This document shows, in pieces, positions 7,351 through 15,277 of a stretch of DNA of 39,321 nucleotides. Numbering within the stretch: the stretch's first letter is position 1; each line of letters opens with the position of its first letter. This stretch comes from DUUS01 sp964416365 (GTDB taxonomy: Bacteria; Bacillota_I; Bacilli_A; RF39; UBA660). A model generated the notes under the pieces. The model saw only the letters and a program-made list of their open reading frames with translations. It searched no databases and had not been told where the DNA came from. Made by a program: the position numbers and the translations under genes. The stretch spans positions 1 to 39,321 of the forward strand of contig CAYQDO010000003.1 of assembly GCA_964416365.1 (NCBI GenBank), in the 5' to 3' direction.

Positions 7351-9627
7351 GCTAGTAAATAATTTTTGATAAACATCAGAATATTTAGATACAAATATAA
7401 GGTTTAAATCATTAAGAATAAATTCTGGAATATTCTTTAGATCAGTTGTATTATCTTCAGGTAAATAAATAGTTTTAATACCACTATTATAGGCCGCAAT
7501 TACTTTTTCTTTTAACGATGCTACTTTTAATATTCTTCCGTATAAATCCATCCCACCAATAAATGCTGTGCTAGAATTGATTTTTTTCTTACTTAATAAA
7601 CTTATAATGGCTGTAGCAATACCTAATGAACCACTATATCCATCAAGTTGATAATTAGATTCAAAATTTAAATGTAAAGCTTCATTTTTAAAGGTTTTCT
7701 GCTCAATATAATCAGCACTTTTTAGATAGCTGATTATAATATTAATACTATCAATTAGTCTTTCTCCAACGTTACCAGTTATAATTACATCTTCTTCAGA
7801 TGGGACAAGTAGTGACTGAATATTAATAACTTGACCACCTAATGGAGTAACTCCCAAAATATTAGTTGAACCAACAGATTCTTCTTTTAGAATGGTTTCA
7901 TAAATTTTATTGCCTAATATCTTTTGAATTAATGATTCATTAATTTGGGAAGGCTTGGAATCATTAATAATAATATTACGGATAAGTTTATCAAGAATTC
8001 TTTCTAATTCTCTGACACCACTTTCTAAAGTATAATTTCTGATAATATTTAAAACAATTTCTTCTTTAATTTTAATCTTTTTAACACCATATTTATCAAA
8101 AATATTAGGTATTAAATAATTCATAGCAATATCTTTTTTATCATAGATAGTGTAAGAATCTATATGAATTATTTCTAAACGATCTTTTAATGGTGCCGGA
8201 ATCATTGATTCATCGTTAGCGGTTAGAATAAAGAATACTTTAGATAAATCAAAAGGTTCCTCAACATAATTATCAGTAAACATTTGGTTTTGATTATAAT
8301 CTAAGATGTCTAATAAAACACTTGCTGGATCTCCCTTATAATCTTTAACCATCTTATCAACTTCATCAATTAAGATAACTGGATTATTAACTCCATATTT
8401 TTTTATGCCCGCTATTATCTTACCGGGAGCAGCCCCTAAATAAGTACGACGATGACCAATTAATTCACTAGAATCATTTAAACCACCCACACTAACTTTA
8501 AAGCATTTTCTCATTAAGGCCTTGCTGATACTCATAGCTAAAGTAGTTTTACCTACTCCTGGAGGCCCAACAAAACAAATAATAGGACTATTTATATTTG
8601 GGTTTATTTTTTTTAAGGCAGCATATTCTTCGATTCTTCCTTTGATAGAATCCATACCATAGTGAGTTTTATCAAGCGAATCACGAATTTTTTTAGTAGT
8701 TAATTCTTCTTTAGAAGATATATTAAAGGGTAAGCTTAAAACTGTATCTAGATAATTTCTAATAACTGATGAATCTGGACTGTTTGCCGGGGTATATTCG
8801 TATTTCTTTAATTCACTAATTAGTTTATCTCGTAAATTATCGGAAATATCTAAACTATTTATTTTTTCATAATATAAAGAGGTTTCTTTTTCTTTAGATG
8901 CCGAGATACCTAATTCTTCATTTAATTTTGCTAGTTTAGCTCTTAACAAATATTCTTTTTGTTCAGTTTCAAAGTCTTTTCTAATATCAGATTCTAATTT
9001 TTGATTTAATTTAATAAGTTCTAATTCAATATTTAATTCCTTGATTAACTCTTTAGCTCTTTCTACTTCATCAAACTCATTCATATAAACTACTTTTTTA
9101 TTATTAGGTAATTTAATAAAATTTAAAATGATATCAGTTAATACATCAAGAGATTCACTGTCTGAAATATTATTAGAAATACTATTGGAAACTTCAGGAT
9201 TTAATTTAATATATAATTTAGTTAATTCTATTAATTTTCTTTTTAAAGCGACAGCTTCCGTACTTTCGCCATTATCAAAATATAATCTTTGAACGTTGGA
9301 AATCAAAATACTTTTGTTATCTTTATAGGTAAAATAATTTAAAACCTTGACTCTATTTAAACCTTTTACAACAACTCGATAATTACCATTAGGTAGTTCA
9401 ATTTTAGTTACAATCTTAGTTAAAATACCTACTGTTGGTAAATCACTTACCGATGGTGATACTTCTAAAGCATTTAAGGGTAAAATAACTAATATTTTTT
9501 TACCAAATGATTCGATACTTAAATCAATGATTTTTTTGGATAAATCATTATTTAATTCTAAACGCACTTCTTGAAGAGGCAAAAGCGTTAATTTCTTCAA
9601 AAGAAGAACTGGTAGATTGTCTTTCAT
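7336..9627 (-). CDS. lon: ATP-dependent protease Lon (LonA type)
   Basis: 763 residues from the ATG at 9627, chosen because AAGGAGGCGG lies just ahead. The N-terminal substrate domain (LPVLLLKKLTLLPLQEV) is followed by a coiled coil, an AAA+ module with Walker A GPPGVGKTT (354-362), GHRRTYLGAAPGKII, Walker B VILIDEVDKM, sensor TANDESMIPAPLKDRLE, and a C-terminal protease. The catalytic dyad is Ser665 in LDGYSGSLG and Lys706 in ASLKEK. The usual serine motif is KDGPSAG, so the surroundings differ (Tyr for Pro, Ser for Gly), though the dyad is kept. It degrades damaged and regulatory proteins in the cytoplasm. In B. subtilis lonA also lies near the hem-spoVID-ysxE region. It has its own promoter and terminator. 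Confidence 0.95.
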   Translation of the reverse strand: MKDNLPVLLLKKLTLLPLQEVRLELNNDLSKKIIDLSIESFGKKILVILPLNALEVSPSVSDLPTVGILTKIVTKIELPNGNYRVVVKGLNRVKVLNYFTYKDNKSILISNVQRLYFDNGESTEAVALKRKLIELTKLYIKLNPEVSNSISNNISDSESLDVLTDIILNFIKLPNNKKVVYMNEFDEVERAKELIKELNIELELIKLNQKLESDIRKDFETEQKEYLLRAKLAKLNEELGISASKEKETSLYYEKINSLDISDNLRDKLISELKKYEYTPANSPDSSVIRNYLDTVLSLPFNISSKEELTTKKIRDSLDKTHYGMDSIKGRIEEYAALKKINPNINSPIICFVGPPGVGKTTLAMSISKALMRKCFKVSVGGLNDSSELIGHRRTYLGAAPGKIIAGIKKYGVNNPVILIDEVDKMVKDYKGDPASVLLDILDYNQNQMFTDNYVEEPFDLSKVFFILTANDESMIPAPLKDRLEIIHIDSYTIYDKKDIAMNYLIPNIFDKYGVKKIKIKEEIVLNIIRNYTLESGVRELERILDKLIRNIIINDSKPSQINESLIQKILGNKIYETILKEESVGSTNILGVTPLGGQVINIQSLLVPSEEDVIITGNVGERLIDSINIIISYLKSADYIEQKTFKNEALHLNFESNYQLDGYSGSLGIATAIISLLSKKKINSSTAFIGGMDLYGRILKVASLKEKVIAAYNSGIKTIYLPEDNTTDLKNIPEFILNDLNLIFVSKYSDVYQKLFTSKKKS

Positions 9628-9652
9628 ATTCCGCCTCCTTTGATTGAGTTTT

Positions 9653-9681
9653 ATTATATTATCTAAGTAGGCTTTTGTAAA
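9653..9681 (-). promoter_or_regulatory. Sigma-A promoter for lon
   Basis: Minus strand TTTACA (9681-9676), 17-base spacer, TATAAT (9658-9653), leading into the AAGGAGGC site and the lon ATG. No CIRCE or CtsR-like repeat is seen in it. Confidence 0.8.
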
Positions 9682-9690
9682 GACTAAATG

Positions 9691-9726
9691 GCACAAAAAA
9701 ACTTAAGATACTTAAAATCTTAAGTT
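9691..9726 (-). terminator. Terminator of pdp
   Basis: Ten-base stem AACTTAAGAT / ATCTTAAGTT with a 7-base loop, followed on the minus strand by seven Ts. It begins at the pdp stop codon. The A-run on the other flank is similar, so weak bidirectional action is possible. Confidence 0.85.
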
Positions 9727-10945
9727 ATTTGATAGAAAATAATTTTAAGTCCTCATCTGTTAGTTTAATATCTAAATCTTTTACATATAATTCAGCTAAA
9801 ATATCGCCTTTTTTAACTTTTGTTCCTTCTCTTTTCAAGAGTTTTATTCCTACTCCATAATCAATTGGGGATTCTTTTGTAAGTCTTCCCGCTCCTAATT
9901 TAACAGAGAGCTTACCACAATTTAAGGCACTGATAGAAGAAACTGTGCCACTAACACTGCTTTTTAGAGTAATAACTTTATCACTTATTTTTATTTTAGA
10001 TAGATTACCACCTTGAGTAGTAATCCATTTTTCAAACATTTTATAAGCTTCTCTTTTAGCTAAAACTTTTTCACATAATCTTTTAGCTTCTTTGACTGAT
10101 ATGTCTTTAGCCATACTAACTATGTGGGCTGCCACTTCTAAGCTTACATCTCTTAAAAGACATTTTTTACCCTTTAATACCTCTATAGCTTCTAAAACTT
10201 CCAAGGCATTACCAATACATGAAGATAGTGGATTATCCATAGATGTAATAATTGTTCTAATTTTGCGTTTAAAATGCTTAGCTATATCATTTAGCATATC
10301 ACCAAATTCATTAGCTTCTTCTTTAGTTTTAATAAAAGCTCCACTACCATATTTGATATCAATAATAATATAAGTAGCTCCAGCTGCTATTTTTTTACTC
10401 ATAATAGATGAAGCAATAAGAGGCAGGCTTGCAGTCGTACCAGTAATGTCTCTTAAACTATAAATAACTTTATCTAAAGGCACTAATTTATCGGTTTGGG
10501 AGCTGATTACTAAACCTATTTTATTAAACTGATTATAAAATTCTTCTTTGGTTAGTTCTACTTTATATCCAGGAATACTTTCTAGTTTATCAATGGTCCC
10601 TCCAGTATAACCTAATCCACGACCACTCATTTTAGCCATAGGAATATCTAAAGCAGCAACAATTGGAGCAATAATAAAGGTGACAGTATCACCTATTCCT
10701 CCGGTACTATGTTTATCACAAACGTTTTTATTAAATTTGTATACTTCGCCACTCTTAATAAAAATATCCGTTAAATTGATAGTTTCCTTCATAGTCATAC
10801 CATTAATCGTAATAGCCATTAAAAGGGCACTCATTTGATAATCCGGAATACTTTTCTTTAAATAAGAATTAAACGCAAAAGAGAGCTCGTCATAGGATAG
10901 CTCTTGTTTATCTTTCTTTTTGATGATAATGTCAACTATATTCAT
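9725..10945 (-). CDS. pdp: Pyrimidine-nucleoside phosphorylase
   Basis: 406 residues, slightly shorter than the usual 433. It cleaves uridine, thymidine or deoxyuridine with phosphate to the free base plus (deoxy)ribose-1-phosphate. Signatures: MVDIIIKK-type start (MNIVDIIIKKKDKQELSYDE), KHSTGGIGDT for phosphate binding (about 78-87), MSGRGLGYTGGTIDKLESI, SLRDITGTTASLPLIASSIMSKKIAAG and GSGAFIKTKEEA. The C-terminal barrel-sandwich lobe is present (GVGIKLLKREGTKVKKGDIL). It is a single-gene unit: promoter 10983-11011 and terminator 9691-9726. It could be thymidine-preferring (deoA); the Firmicutes-type Pdp name fits best. Confidence 0.93.
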   Translation of the reverse strand: MNIVDIIIKKKDKQELSYDELSFAFNSYLKKSIPDYQMSALLMAITINGMTMKETINLTDIFIKSGEVYKFNKNVCDKHSTGGIGDTVTFIIAPIVAALDIPMAKMSGRGLGYTGGTIDKLESIPGYKVELTKEEFYNQFNKIGLVISSQTDKLVPLDKVIYSLRDITGTTASLPLIASSIMSKKIAAGATYIIIDIKYGSGAFIKTKEEANEFGDMLNDIAKHFKRKIRTIITSMDNPLSSCIGNALEVLEAIEVLKGKKCLLRDVSLEVAAHIVSMAKDISVKEAKRLCEKVLAKREAYKMFEKWITTQGGNLSKIKISDKVITLKSSVSGTVSSISALNCGKLSVKLGAGRLTKESPIDYGVGIKLLKREGTKVKKGDILAELYVKDLDIKLTDEDLKLFSIK

Positions 10946-10982
10946 TGGTACTCCCTTTTTATTATTAGCTTAGTATATATAG

Positions 10983-11011
10983 ATTATATAAAAAAAATAG
11001 TCTTATTTCAA
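10983..11011 (-). promoter_or_regulatory. Sigma-A promoter for pdp, embedded in the rplS terminator
   Basis: Minus strand TTGAAA (11011-11006), exactly 17 bases, TATAAT (10988-10983). The -35 is made of the loop and first stem bases of the rplS terminator, and the spacer contains its T-tract. Termination and initiation signals are thus physically merged. Confidence 0.75.
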
Positions 11012-11018
11012 GACTATT
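10989..11018 (-). terminator. Terminator of rplS
   Basis: Nine-base stem AATAGTCTT / AAGACTATT, loop GAAAT on the minus strand, then eight Ts. The rplS stop codon TAG lies within the first stem arm. Confidence 0.88.
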
Positions 11019-11355
11019 CTCTTTCTTTTACTTTATATTCTTTAGCCATCTTGTCTAAGAAGTTCAACTTAGCACGACGAACAAGACCTTTTTTAAGAAC
11101 AGTAATTTTATCAACTAATGGACTGTTTACTGGGAATGTTCTTTTTACAACAACACTACCACTTTTCTTTCTAACTGTGAAAGTTTCAGAAACAGATCCT
11201 CCTTTTTTAGCAATTACTAGCCCTTCAAATGATTGAATTCTTTCTTTTTTTCCTTCTTTGATCCAAACATCAACTCTTACTGTATCTCCAACTCTAAATT
11301 CTGGAGTGTTAGGTTTGATTTGTTTAGCATCAATTTTCTTAATTAATTCATTCAT
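11014..11355 (-). CDS. rplS: 50S ribosomal protein L19
   Basis: 113 residues from the ATG at 11355, with AGGAAG nine bases upstream. L19 sits at the 30S-50S interface. Family blocks: PEFRVGDTVRVDVWIKEGKKERIQ (split here as PEFRVGDTVRV and DVWIKEGKKERIQSFEG), VIAKKGGSVSETFTVRK, and KRTFPVNSPLVDKITV followed by VRRAKLNFLDK. It follows rimM, trmD and a hypothetical gene in the same direction as in B. subtilis, but has its own promoter and a roughly 90-base structured leader. Confidence 0.97.
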   Translation of the reverse strand: MNELIKKIDAKQIKPNTPEFRVGDTVRVDVWIKEGKKERIQSFEGLVIAKKGGSVSETFTVRKKSGSVVVKRTFPVNSPLVDKITVLKKGLVRRAKLNFLDKMAKEYKVKERE

Positions 11356-11387
11356 CAAACAACGCTTCCTTTCTGTAAAATATATCA

Positions 11388-11438
11388 CTTATAATCATAT
11401 CCATAGAAAGCGGATTATAAAGGCTTAATTCCTTAAGC
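11388..11438 (-). promoter_or_regulatory. Structured 5' leader of rplS, candidate L19 autoregulatory leader
   Basis: The transcribed leader can fold into GCTTAA-GGAA-TTAAGC (11438-11423), immediately followed by a TTATAATC / GATTATAA type stem (arms near 11422-11413 and 11396-11388) with a 16-base loop. Firmicutes rplS genes often carry an L19-binding leader; whether this is a member cannot be decided by eye. Confidence 0.5.
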
Positions 11439-11444
11439 ACATCG

Positions 11445-11473
11445 ATTATAACACAGCATTTTGGGAATTTCAA
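11445..11473 (-). promoter_or_regulatory. Sigma-A promoter for rplS
   Basis: Minus strand TTGAAA (11473-11468), 17-base spacer, TATAAT (11450-11445). It lies directly after the preceding stop codon, giving an untranslated leader of about 85-90 bases. Confidence 0.82.
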
Positions 11474-11481
11474 TCAAAAAA

Positions 11482-11880
11482 TCATCTACTTTTACCTTTT
11501 TGTTCAACATAAGTATATGTATTTAGTCTTCTTTTAAGTTCGATAGCTAAAAAGCGGATTTTCTTTAAATATTCTTCTCTAGCTCTTAATGATAAGTATT
11601 TTTCATATTTTTTTAAAATAATCGATCTTTGTCTAGCTAGTTCATCTAATAATTTACCAGCGCTTTCTGGGTCATCTGCTTCTTCATTTAAAAAACAGAC
11701 TATTTTTTTAAAAACTGGATTTAATTTTTCAAATAATTCCATTAGTAAAATTCGATCAATTATTTTTTGATTAACAATTAAAACTTCTCTTCTATTTAGT
11801 TTAATAGTATATGAATTATGACTTAAATCAAATTTATTTACCTTATTACTTTCTTTTTCTTTAATTAAAATATATCTCAT
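11482..11880 (-). CDS. Hypothetical protein between trmD and rplS
   Basis: 132 residues, soluble and highly charged. A beta-like start (MRYILIKEKESNKVNKFDLS, IKLNRREVLIVNQ) precedes a long helical region rich in Lys, Arg and Glu (LLDELARQRSIILKKYEKYL, LRAREEYLKKIRFLAIELKR). No transmembrane segment or recognisable catalytic motif. It starts 17 bases after trmD, so it probably shares the rimM-trmD transcript. A helical nucleic-acid- or ribosome-associated role would fit the company, but no family is recognised. Confidence 0.75.
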   Translation of the reverse strand: MRYILIKEKESNKVNKFDLSHNSYTIKLNRREVLIVNQKIIDRILLMELFEKLNPVFKKIVCFLNEEADDPESAGKLLDELARQRSIILKKYEKYLSLRAREEYLKKIRFLAIELKRRLNTYTYVEQKGKSR

Positions 11881-11897
11881 AAATCCCCCTAAATCTT

Positions 11898-12557
11898 TTA
11901 CAACAAATCTGGCCTGTTATCTTTAGTTACTCTAATTCTTTCTGCTTGGCGATACTCAGCTATTTTTTTATGATCACCCGAGAGTAATATTTCTGGAACC
12001 TTTAGGCCACGATATTCAGCTGGTTTAGTATAAACTGGATAATCAAGCAGATTATCATTAAAGCTTTCCGTTTCGAGGCTTTCTTCGGTGATAACCCCAT
12101 CTATTAATCTAACGACACTATCGGTAACAGCCATCGCCGGAATTTCTCCGCCGGTTAAAATATAATCACCGATACTAATTATTTCATCACAAAGGCTTTT
12201 TACTCTTTCGTCAAAACCTTCATAATGACCACATAGAATAATTAATTGTTTTTTTTGTGCGAGTTCTCTAGCTTTTTGCTGATTATAAGTTTTACCTGTT
12301 GGACACATCATTATTACATAGGAATCTTCCGTTTTAATATTATCTAAACATTCAAAGATTGGTTCAACTCTTAAAACCATCCCAGATCCTCCACCATATG
12401 GAGTATCATCTACTTGCTTGTTATTTAATTTAGAGTAGTCACGAAAATTAATTACTTCAATCTCTACTAGGTTTTTATCAAGAGCTCTTTTGATAATCGA
12501 CTCACTTAAAAATCCGGTAAACATGTCAGGGAATAGACTTAAAATAGTTATTTTCAT
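11898..12557 (-). CDS. trmD: tRNA (guanine37-N1)-methyltransferase
   Basis: 219 residues. It methylates G37 next to the anticodon using S-adenosylmethionine and thereby prevents +1 frameshifting. SPOUT trefoil-knot signatures are clear: SLFPDMFTGFLSESIIKRAL, DDTPYGGGSGMVLRVEP, CGHYEGFDERV, ISIGDYILTGGEIPAM, and TKPAEYRGLKVPEILLSGDH. It overlaps rimM by four bases (ATGA), so the two are coupled. Confidence 0.97.
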   Translation of the reverse strand: MKITILSLFPDMFTGFLSESIIKRALDKNLVEIEVINFRDYSKLNNKQVDDTPYGGGSGMVLRVEPIFECLDNIKTEDSYVIMMCPTGKTYNQQKARELAQKKQLIILCGHYEGFDERVKSLCDEIISIGDYILTGGEIPAMAVTDSVVRLIDGVITEESLETESFNDNLLDYPVYTKPAEYRGLKVPEILLSGDHKKIAEYRQAERIRVTKDNRPDLL

Positions 12558-13033
12558 ACCATCAACTCCTCTAGATTCTGGCAGATGATCTTTTGTTTTT
12601 TAACTTTTATCTCTACTATATAATCACTTTTTAAAGGAATATAAAATTTATTATTTACTCTAATTAAAATATTATCATTACTATTAAAAACATCGGTAAC
12701 CTTACCAACTAAATTATTTTCATTATAAACATCTAAACTTATTAAGTCTGCCAATAGATATTCATATTCTTTTAAATTTAACTTCGCATAATCGAAATAA
12801 ATATCACAGTCACGATACTGATTAACTAGATTTATGTCTTTTAAGTTATCTATTTCGATTAAATATTTATTTTTATGAAATCTTACATTAGTTATTAAGT
12901 GTTCTTCATCATTAATATATATTAACTGATCTTTAAGAAATACTTTTTCTGGTATATCAAAAGTGCTTAAAACCTTAAGCTCTCCCTTAATTCCAAAAAC
13001 ACCAGTAATTTTCCCAACATAAATCTTTTTCAT
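12554..13033 (-). CDS. rimM: Ribosome maturation factor RimM
   Basis: 159 residues. RimM binds S19 during assembly of the 30S head. The N-terminal domain begins KKIYVGKITGVFGIKGELKV; the C-terminal PRC-barrel contains EYEYLLADLISLDVYNENN, LVGKVTDVFNSNDNILIRV and YIPLKSDYIVEIKV. Its start codon lies only about six bases after a -10 box and has no Shine-Dalgarno, so the message may be leaderless. rpsP and the KH-domain gene that usually precede rimM in Firmicutes are absent. Confidence 0.95.
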   Translation of the reverse strand: MKKIYVGKITGVFGIKGELKVLSTFDIPEKVFLKDQLIYINDEEHLITNVRFHKNKYLIEIDNLKDINLVNQYRDCDIYFDYAKLNLKEYEYLLADLISLDVYNENNLVGKVTDVFNSNDNILIRVNNKFYIPLKSDYIVEIKVKKQKIICQNLEELMV

Positions 13034-13039
13034 AGTTAG

Positions 13040-13068
13040 ATTTTAACAAAATATCATGATAATGTCTA
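13040..13068 (-). promoter_or_regulatory. Sigma-A promoter for rimM-trmD, start codon at the expected transcription start
   Basis: Minus strand TAGACA (13068-13063), 17-base spacer, TAAAAT (13045-13040), then CTAACT and the rimM ATG. Initiation about seven bases after the -10 would begin at or next to the A of ATG. Confidence 0.7.
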
Positions 13069-13131
13069 GAAATAGTGAGGAATATTTTTTTGGGTGAATA
13101 ATATATTTAATTGATAGAAGTCTTGAAAGGA

Positions 13132-13779
13132 ATGATAGAAATAAGAGAAAGAGAATCGAATTATGGTTTATTAGTAGCTGTATTGCTAATAATTATTATG
13201 GTTTTAATCAGTTATATTGCTTATGATAAAGGTTTAGAAAAGAATCAGGAATACCCTACTTCATCTACTACAGAAACAACCACTAAAATATCAGAAGAAA
13301 AAATTACTAAAAGCTTTACTTTTAAAGACCTATGTCAAGAAGAAAAGAAATGCAATAAAAGCATCCTAGAAACTAAGGATTTAAAAATCAAACTGGAATC
13401 AATTGAAGAAAATGGTTCAATAATGCATAATTTAATCTTCTCTGGTCAAGTAAATAAAACAATTAGTTTAAATAATTTTGTTAGTTTAGATATAATTAAT
13501 AGTGAGTTCTACCTGATTGAAGAATCAACTATTAAAGAAGAAATAAATAAAGTTACTTTATATGATAATAAACTAATAAACCTAGATATTATTGAAATTA
13601 ACAATCTTTTAGATAAATCCATCAAGGATATGGAATTAACTTATTATACTTATGATCAAACTTGTAAAAATGAAAATAAAAAATATTTTATTAAAAATAT
13701 AGTTAATCTAACTGAGGATGGTTTCTACATAATTGATAGCATCAAGGGCCCATTAAAAGATAACGGTTTTACATGTTAA
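13132..13779 (+). CDS. Membrane-anchored extracytoplasmic protein, unknown
   Basis: About 215 residues. One N-terminal membrane segment (LLVAVLLIIIMVLISYIAY) follows a short charged tail, then a Ser/Thr-rich linker (PTSSTTETTTK) and a mostly beta-type extracellular part with four cysteines (LCQEEKKCNKS near the start; TCKNENK and GFTC at the end), which could form two disulphides. The start is uncertain: an in-frame TTG at 13111, or the ATG at 13132 that abuts AAAGGA. Divergent from rimM; no family recognised. Confidence 0.7.
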   Translation: MIEIRERESNYGLLVAVLLIIIMVLISYIAYDKGLEKNQEYPTSSTTETTTKISEEKITKSFTFKDLCQEEKKCNKSILETKDLKIKLESIEENGSIMHNLIFSGQVNKTISLNNFVSLDIINSEFYLIEESTIKEEINKVTLYDNKLINLDIIEINNLLDKSIKDMELTYYTYDQTCKNENKKYFIKNIVNLTEDGFYIIDSIKGPLKDNGFTC

Positions 13780-13809
13780 AAAGCATTTTTCTATCCGAAA
13801 AATGCTTTT
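13778..13809. terminator. Bidirectional terminator between convergent genes
   Basis: Stem AAAAGCATTTTT / AAAAATGCTTTT with loop CTATCCG. It follows the plus-strand stop codon at once, and its other end touches the stop of the minus-strand glycerophosphodiesterase-like gene. Confidence 0.85.
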
Positions 13810-14518
13810 ATAATATTTCTTTAATCATTTGTAGTTCATATACTTTATCAATAATTAAGTTATCGAAGACTTCTTTGTAGACCAAATATTTTTCCTGATT
13901 ATCTATTAAATAACCAATTACTAAAGATGATTCTTTAATTTTTTTAATTTTATATAAATTATGGTATTCAACATTAATGCTTTTAAAATCTGTTTCAATT
14001 AAACAGTTTAAAATAAAATTACTAAGAGAAAAAGTTCGACTACGTGTTAAAATTTCTCCAATAAGATAATTGGGGCGATTTTTATTAAACCATCTTATAA
14101 CTTTAGAACTACGACTTAATACTGCGAATTTGCCTTCATATTTATCTAGAAGTTTAGAAAGTTCTTTTTCCAGAAAATGCTTTTTACTGGTAGTTCGCAC
14201 ATTGATAATGACGGGAACTTTTCCCGCAATACCCTTAAGTGCTTCTTCGATAGTTGGAACATGATAAGGACATAAATAGTTTAACTCACTGTAATTAATA
14301 GAATTTATCTTATCTTTTAAATTCATAAGTCTAGTTAAGTTATCATCATGATAAACAATTAAAACTTCATCCTTGGTCATATTCACGCTTAAAAGGATAG
14401 CGTAATTATTGGTTATAGCATTATTAAAACTTTCTAATGTATTTTCAAAAATTATTTGATTATCATAAATTCCTCGGTTAACAATTAAAGATGATTTTAA
14501 AAACTCCGTATCTTTCAT
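13808..14518 (-). CDS. Glycerophosphodiester phosphodiesterase homologue with degenerate active site
   Basis: About 236 residues from the ATG at 14518, with AGGTGAAGG correctly spaced. The fold is recognisable as the GDPD TIM barrel: VNRGIYDNQIIFENTLESF, then NMTKDEVLIVYHDDNLTRLM, and PTIEEALKGIAGKVPVIINV. Active enzymes have HRG, PENT, an ExD pair and HDxxLxR. Here the first His is Asn (NRG) and the ExD pair is LLS, while FENT and YHDDNLTR are kept. It therefore has one of two catalytic His and lacks two metal ligands. It is probably not a normal phosphodiesterase. No signal peptide. It follows the RNA methyltransferase gene by 18 bases. Confidence 0.75.
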   Translation of the reverse strand: MKDTEFLKSSLIVNRGIYDNQIIFENTLESFNNAITNNYAILLSVNMTKDEVLIVYHDDNLTRLMNLKDKINSINYSELNYLCPYHVPTIEEALKGIAGKVPVIINVRTTSKKHFLEKELSKLLDKYEGKFAVLSRSSKVIRWFNKNRPNYLIGEILTRSRTFSLSNFILNCLIETDFKSINVEYHNLYKIKKIKESSLVIGYLIDNQEKYLVYKEVFDNLIIDKVYELQMIKEIL

Positions 14519-14536
14519 TACTGCCTTCACCTATTT

Positions 14537-15277
14537 TTATTGTATCACGGTAGAACTCGCTTGTATAGTAAGTTCATACATTAATATTCCAGCAGCTACT
14601 GCCGCATTAAGGCTTTCACACTCTGGATTTATTTTAATACATAAAGCCTGATCACATAAAGTGAGCAAATCTTCTTTTATTCCTCTAGCTTCACTGCCGA
14701 TAATTAAAGCATGATTTTGAACTTTATTTATAGCAAAGTTATTTTTACCTCTTACATCAGTTCCATAAATTAGATATCCTTTGTTTTTTAACTTAGGAAT
14801 CATTGCACTTAATTCAGCTTGCAAAATATTGATATGAAAAATCATGCCTTCGGTTGCTCTAATAACTTTGGAATTATATACATCTACGGTATCTGGGCTT
14901 AAAACGATTGTATCATAATTAAACGCCACCGCGGTTCTAATTATTGTACCCAAATTGCCAGGATTACTGATATCATCAAGCATAATGACATTCCCATAAA
15001 CTTCTTTTTGAGGAATCTTATGACAAATTGCTAGGACCTTTGGAGCATTATCAAGCCCTGATATTTTTTTTAAAATTTCTTCAGTTACATACGTAACATT
15101 ATCATATATATTTTCTTCTTCCTTAAGTAAGAAAATATCTTTAACGATATTTCTTTTTAGAGCTTCAGTTACTAAATGATGACCAGAAGCTACAAATAAA
15201 TCAAGCTCATTTCGATACTTTTTATTACTTAATTTAGCATATAATTTTACTTTTTCATTTTGAAGAGATTCAATCAT
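14537..15277 (-). CDS. TrmH/SpoU-family RNA 2'-O-methyltransferase
   Basis: 246 residues. An N-terminal substrate-binding domain (MIESLQNEKVKLYAKLSNKK) precedes the SpoU knot domain with all three motifs: NPGNLGTIIRTA (motif 1), ALIIGSEARGI (motif 2) and ESLNAAVAAGILMYEL (motif 3). It would methylate ribose in rRNA or tRNA with S-adenosylmethionine. The architecture matches B. subtilis YsgA/RlmB-like proteins, but the target nucleotide cannot be told from sequence. Its ATG shares one base with the preceding stop (TGATG). Confidence 0.9.
   Translation of the reverse strand: MIESLQNEKVKLYAKLSNKKYRNELDLFVASGHHLVTEALKRNIVKDIFLLKEEENIYDNVTYVTEEILKKISGLDNAPKVLAICHKIPQKEVYGNVIMLDDISNPGNLGTIIRTAVAFNYDTIVLSPDTVDVYNSKVIRATEGMIFHINILQAELSAMIPKLKNKGYLIYGTDVRGKNNFAINKVQNHALIIGSEARGIKEDLLTLCDQALCIKINPECESLNAAVAAGILMYELTIQASSTVIQ

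Noticed and set aside
7336..9627. Forespore LonB instead of LonA
   Set aside because: A full N-terminal Lon substrate domain is present, which LonB lacks.
10092..10373. Plus-strand open frame opposite pdp
   Set aside because: Lies wholly inside the phosphorylase gene on the other strand; low-complexity product.
10904..11236. Plus-strand open frame across the pdp-rplS junction
   Set aside because: Covers the promoter/terminator element and parts of two conserved genes on the other strand.
14070..14264. Plus-strand open frame opposite the glycerophosphodiesterase homologue
   Set aside because: Shadow frame with no start signal.
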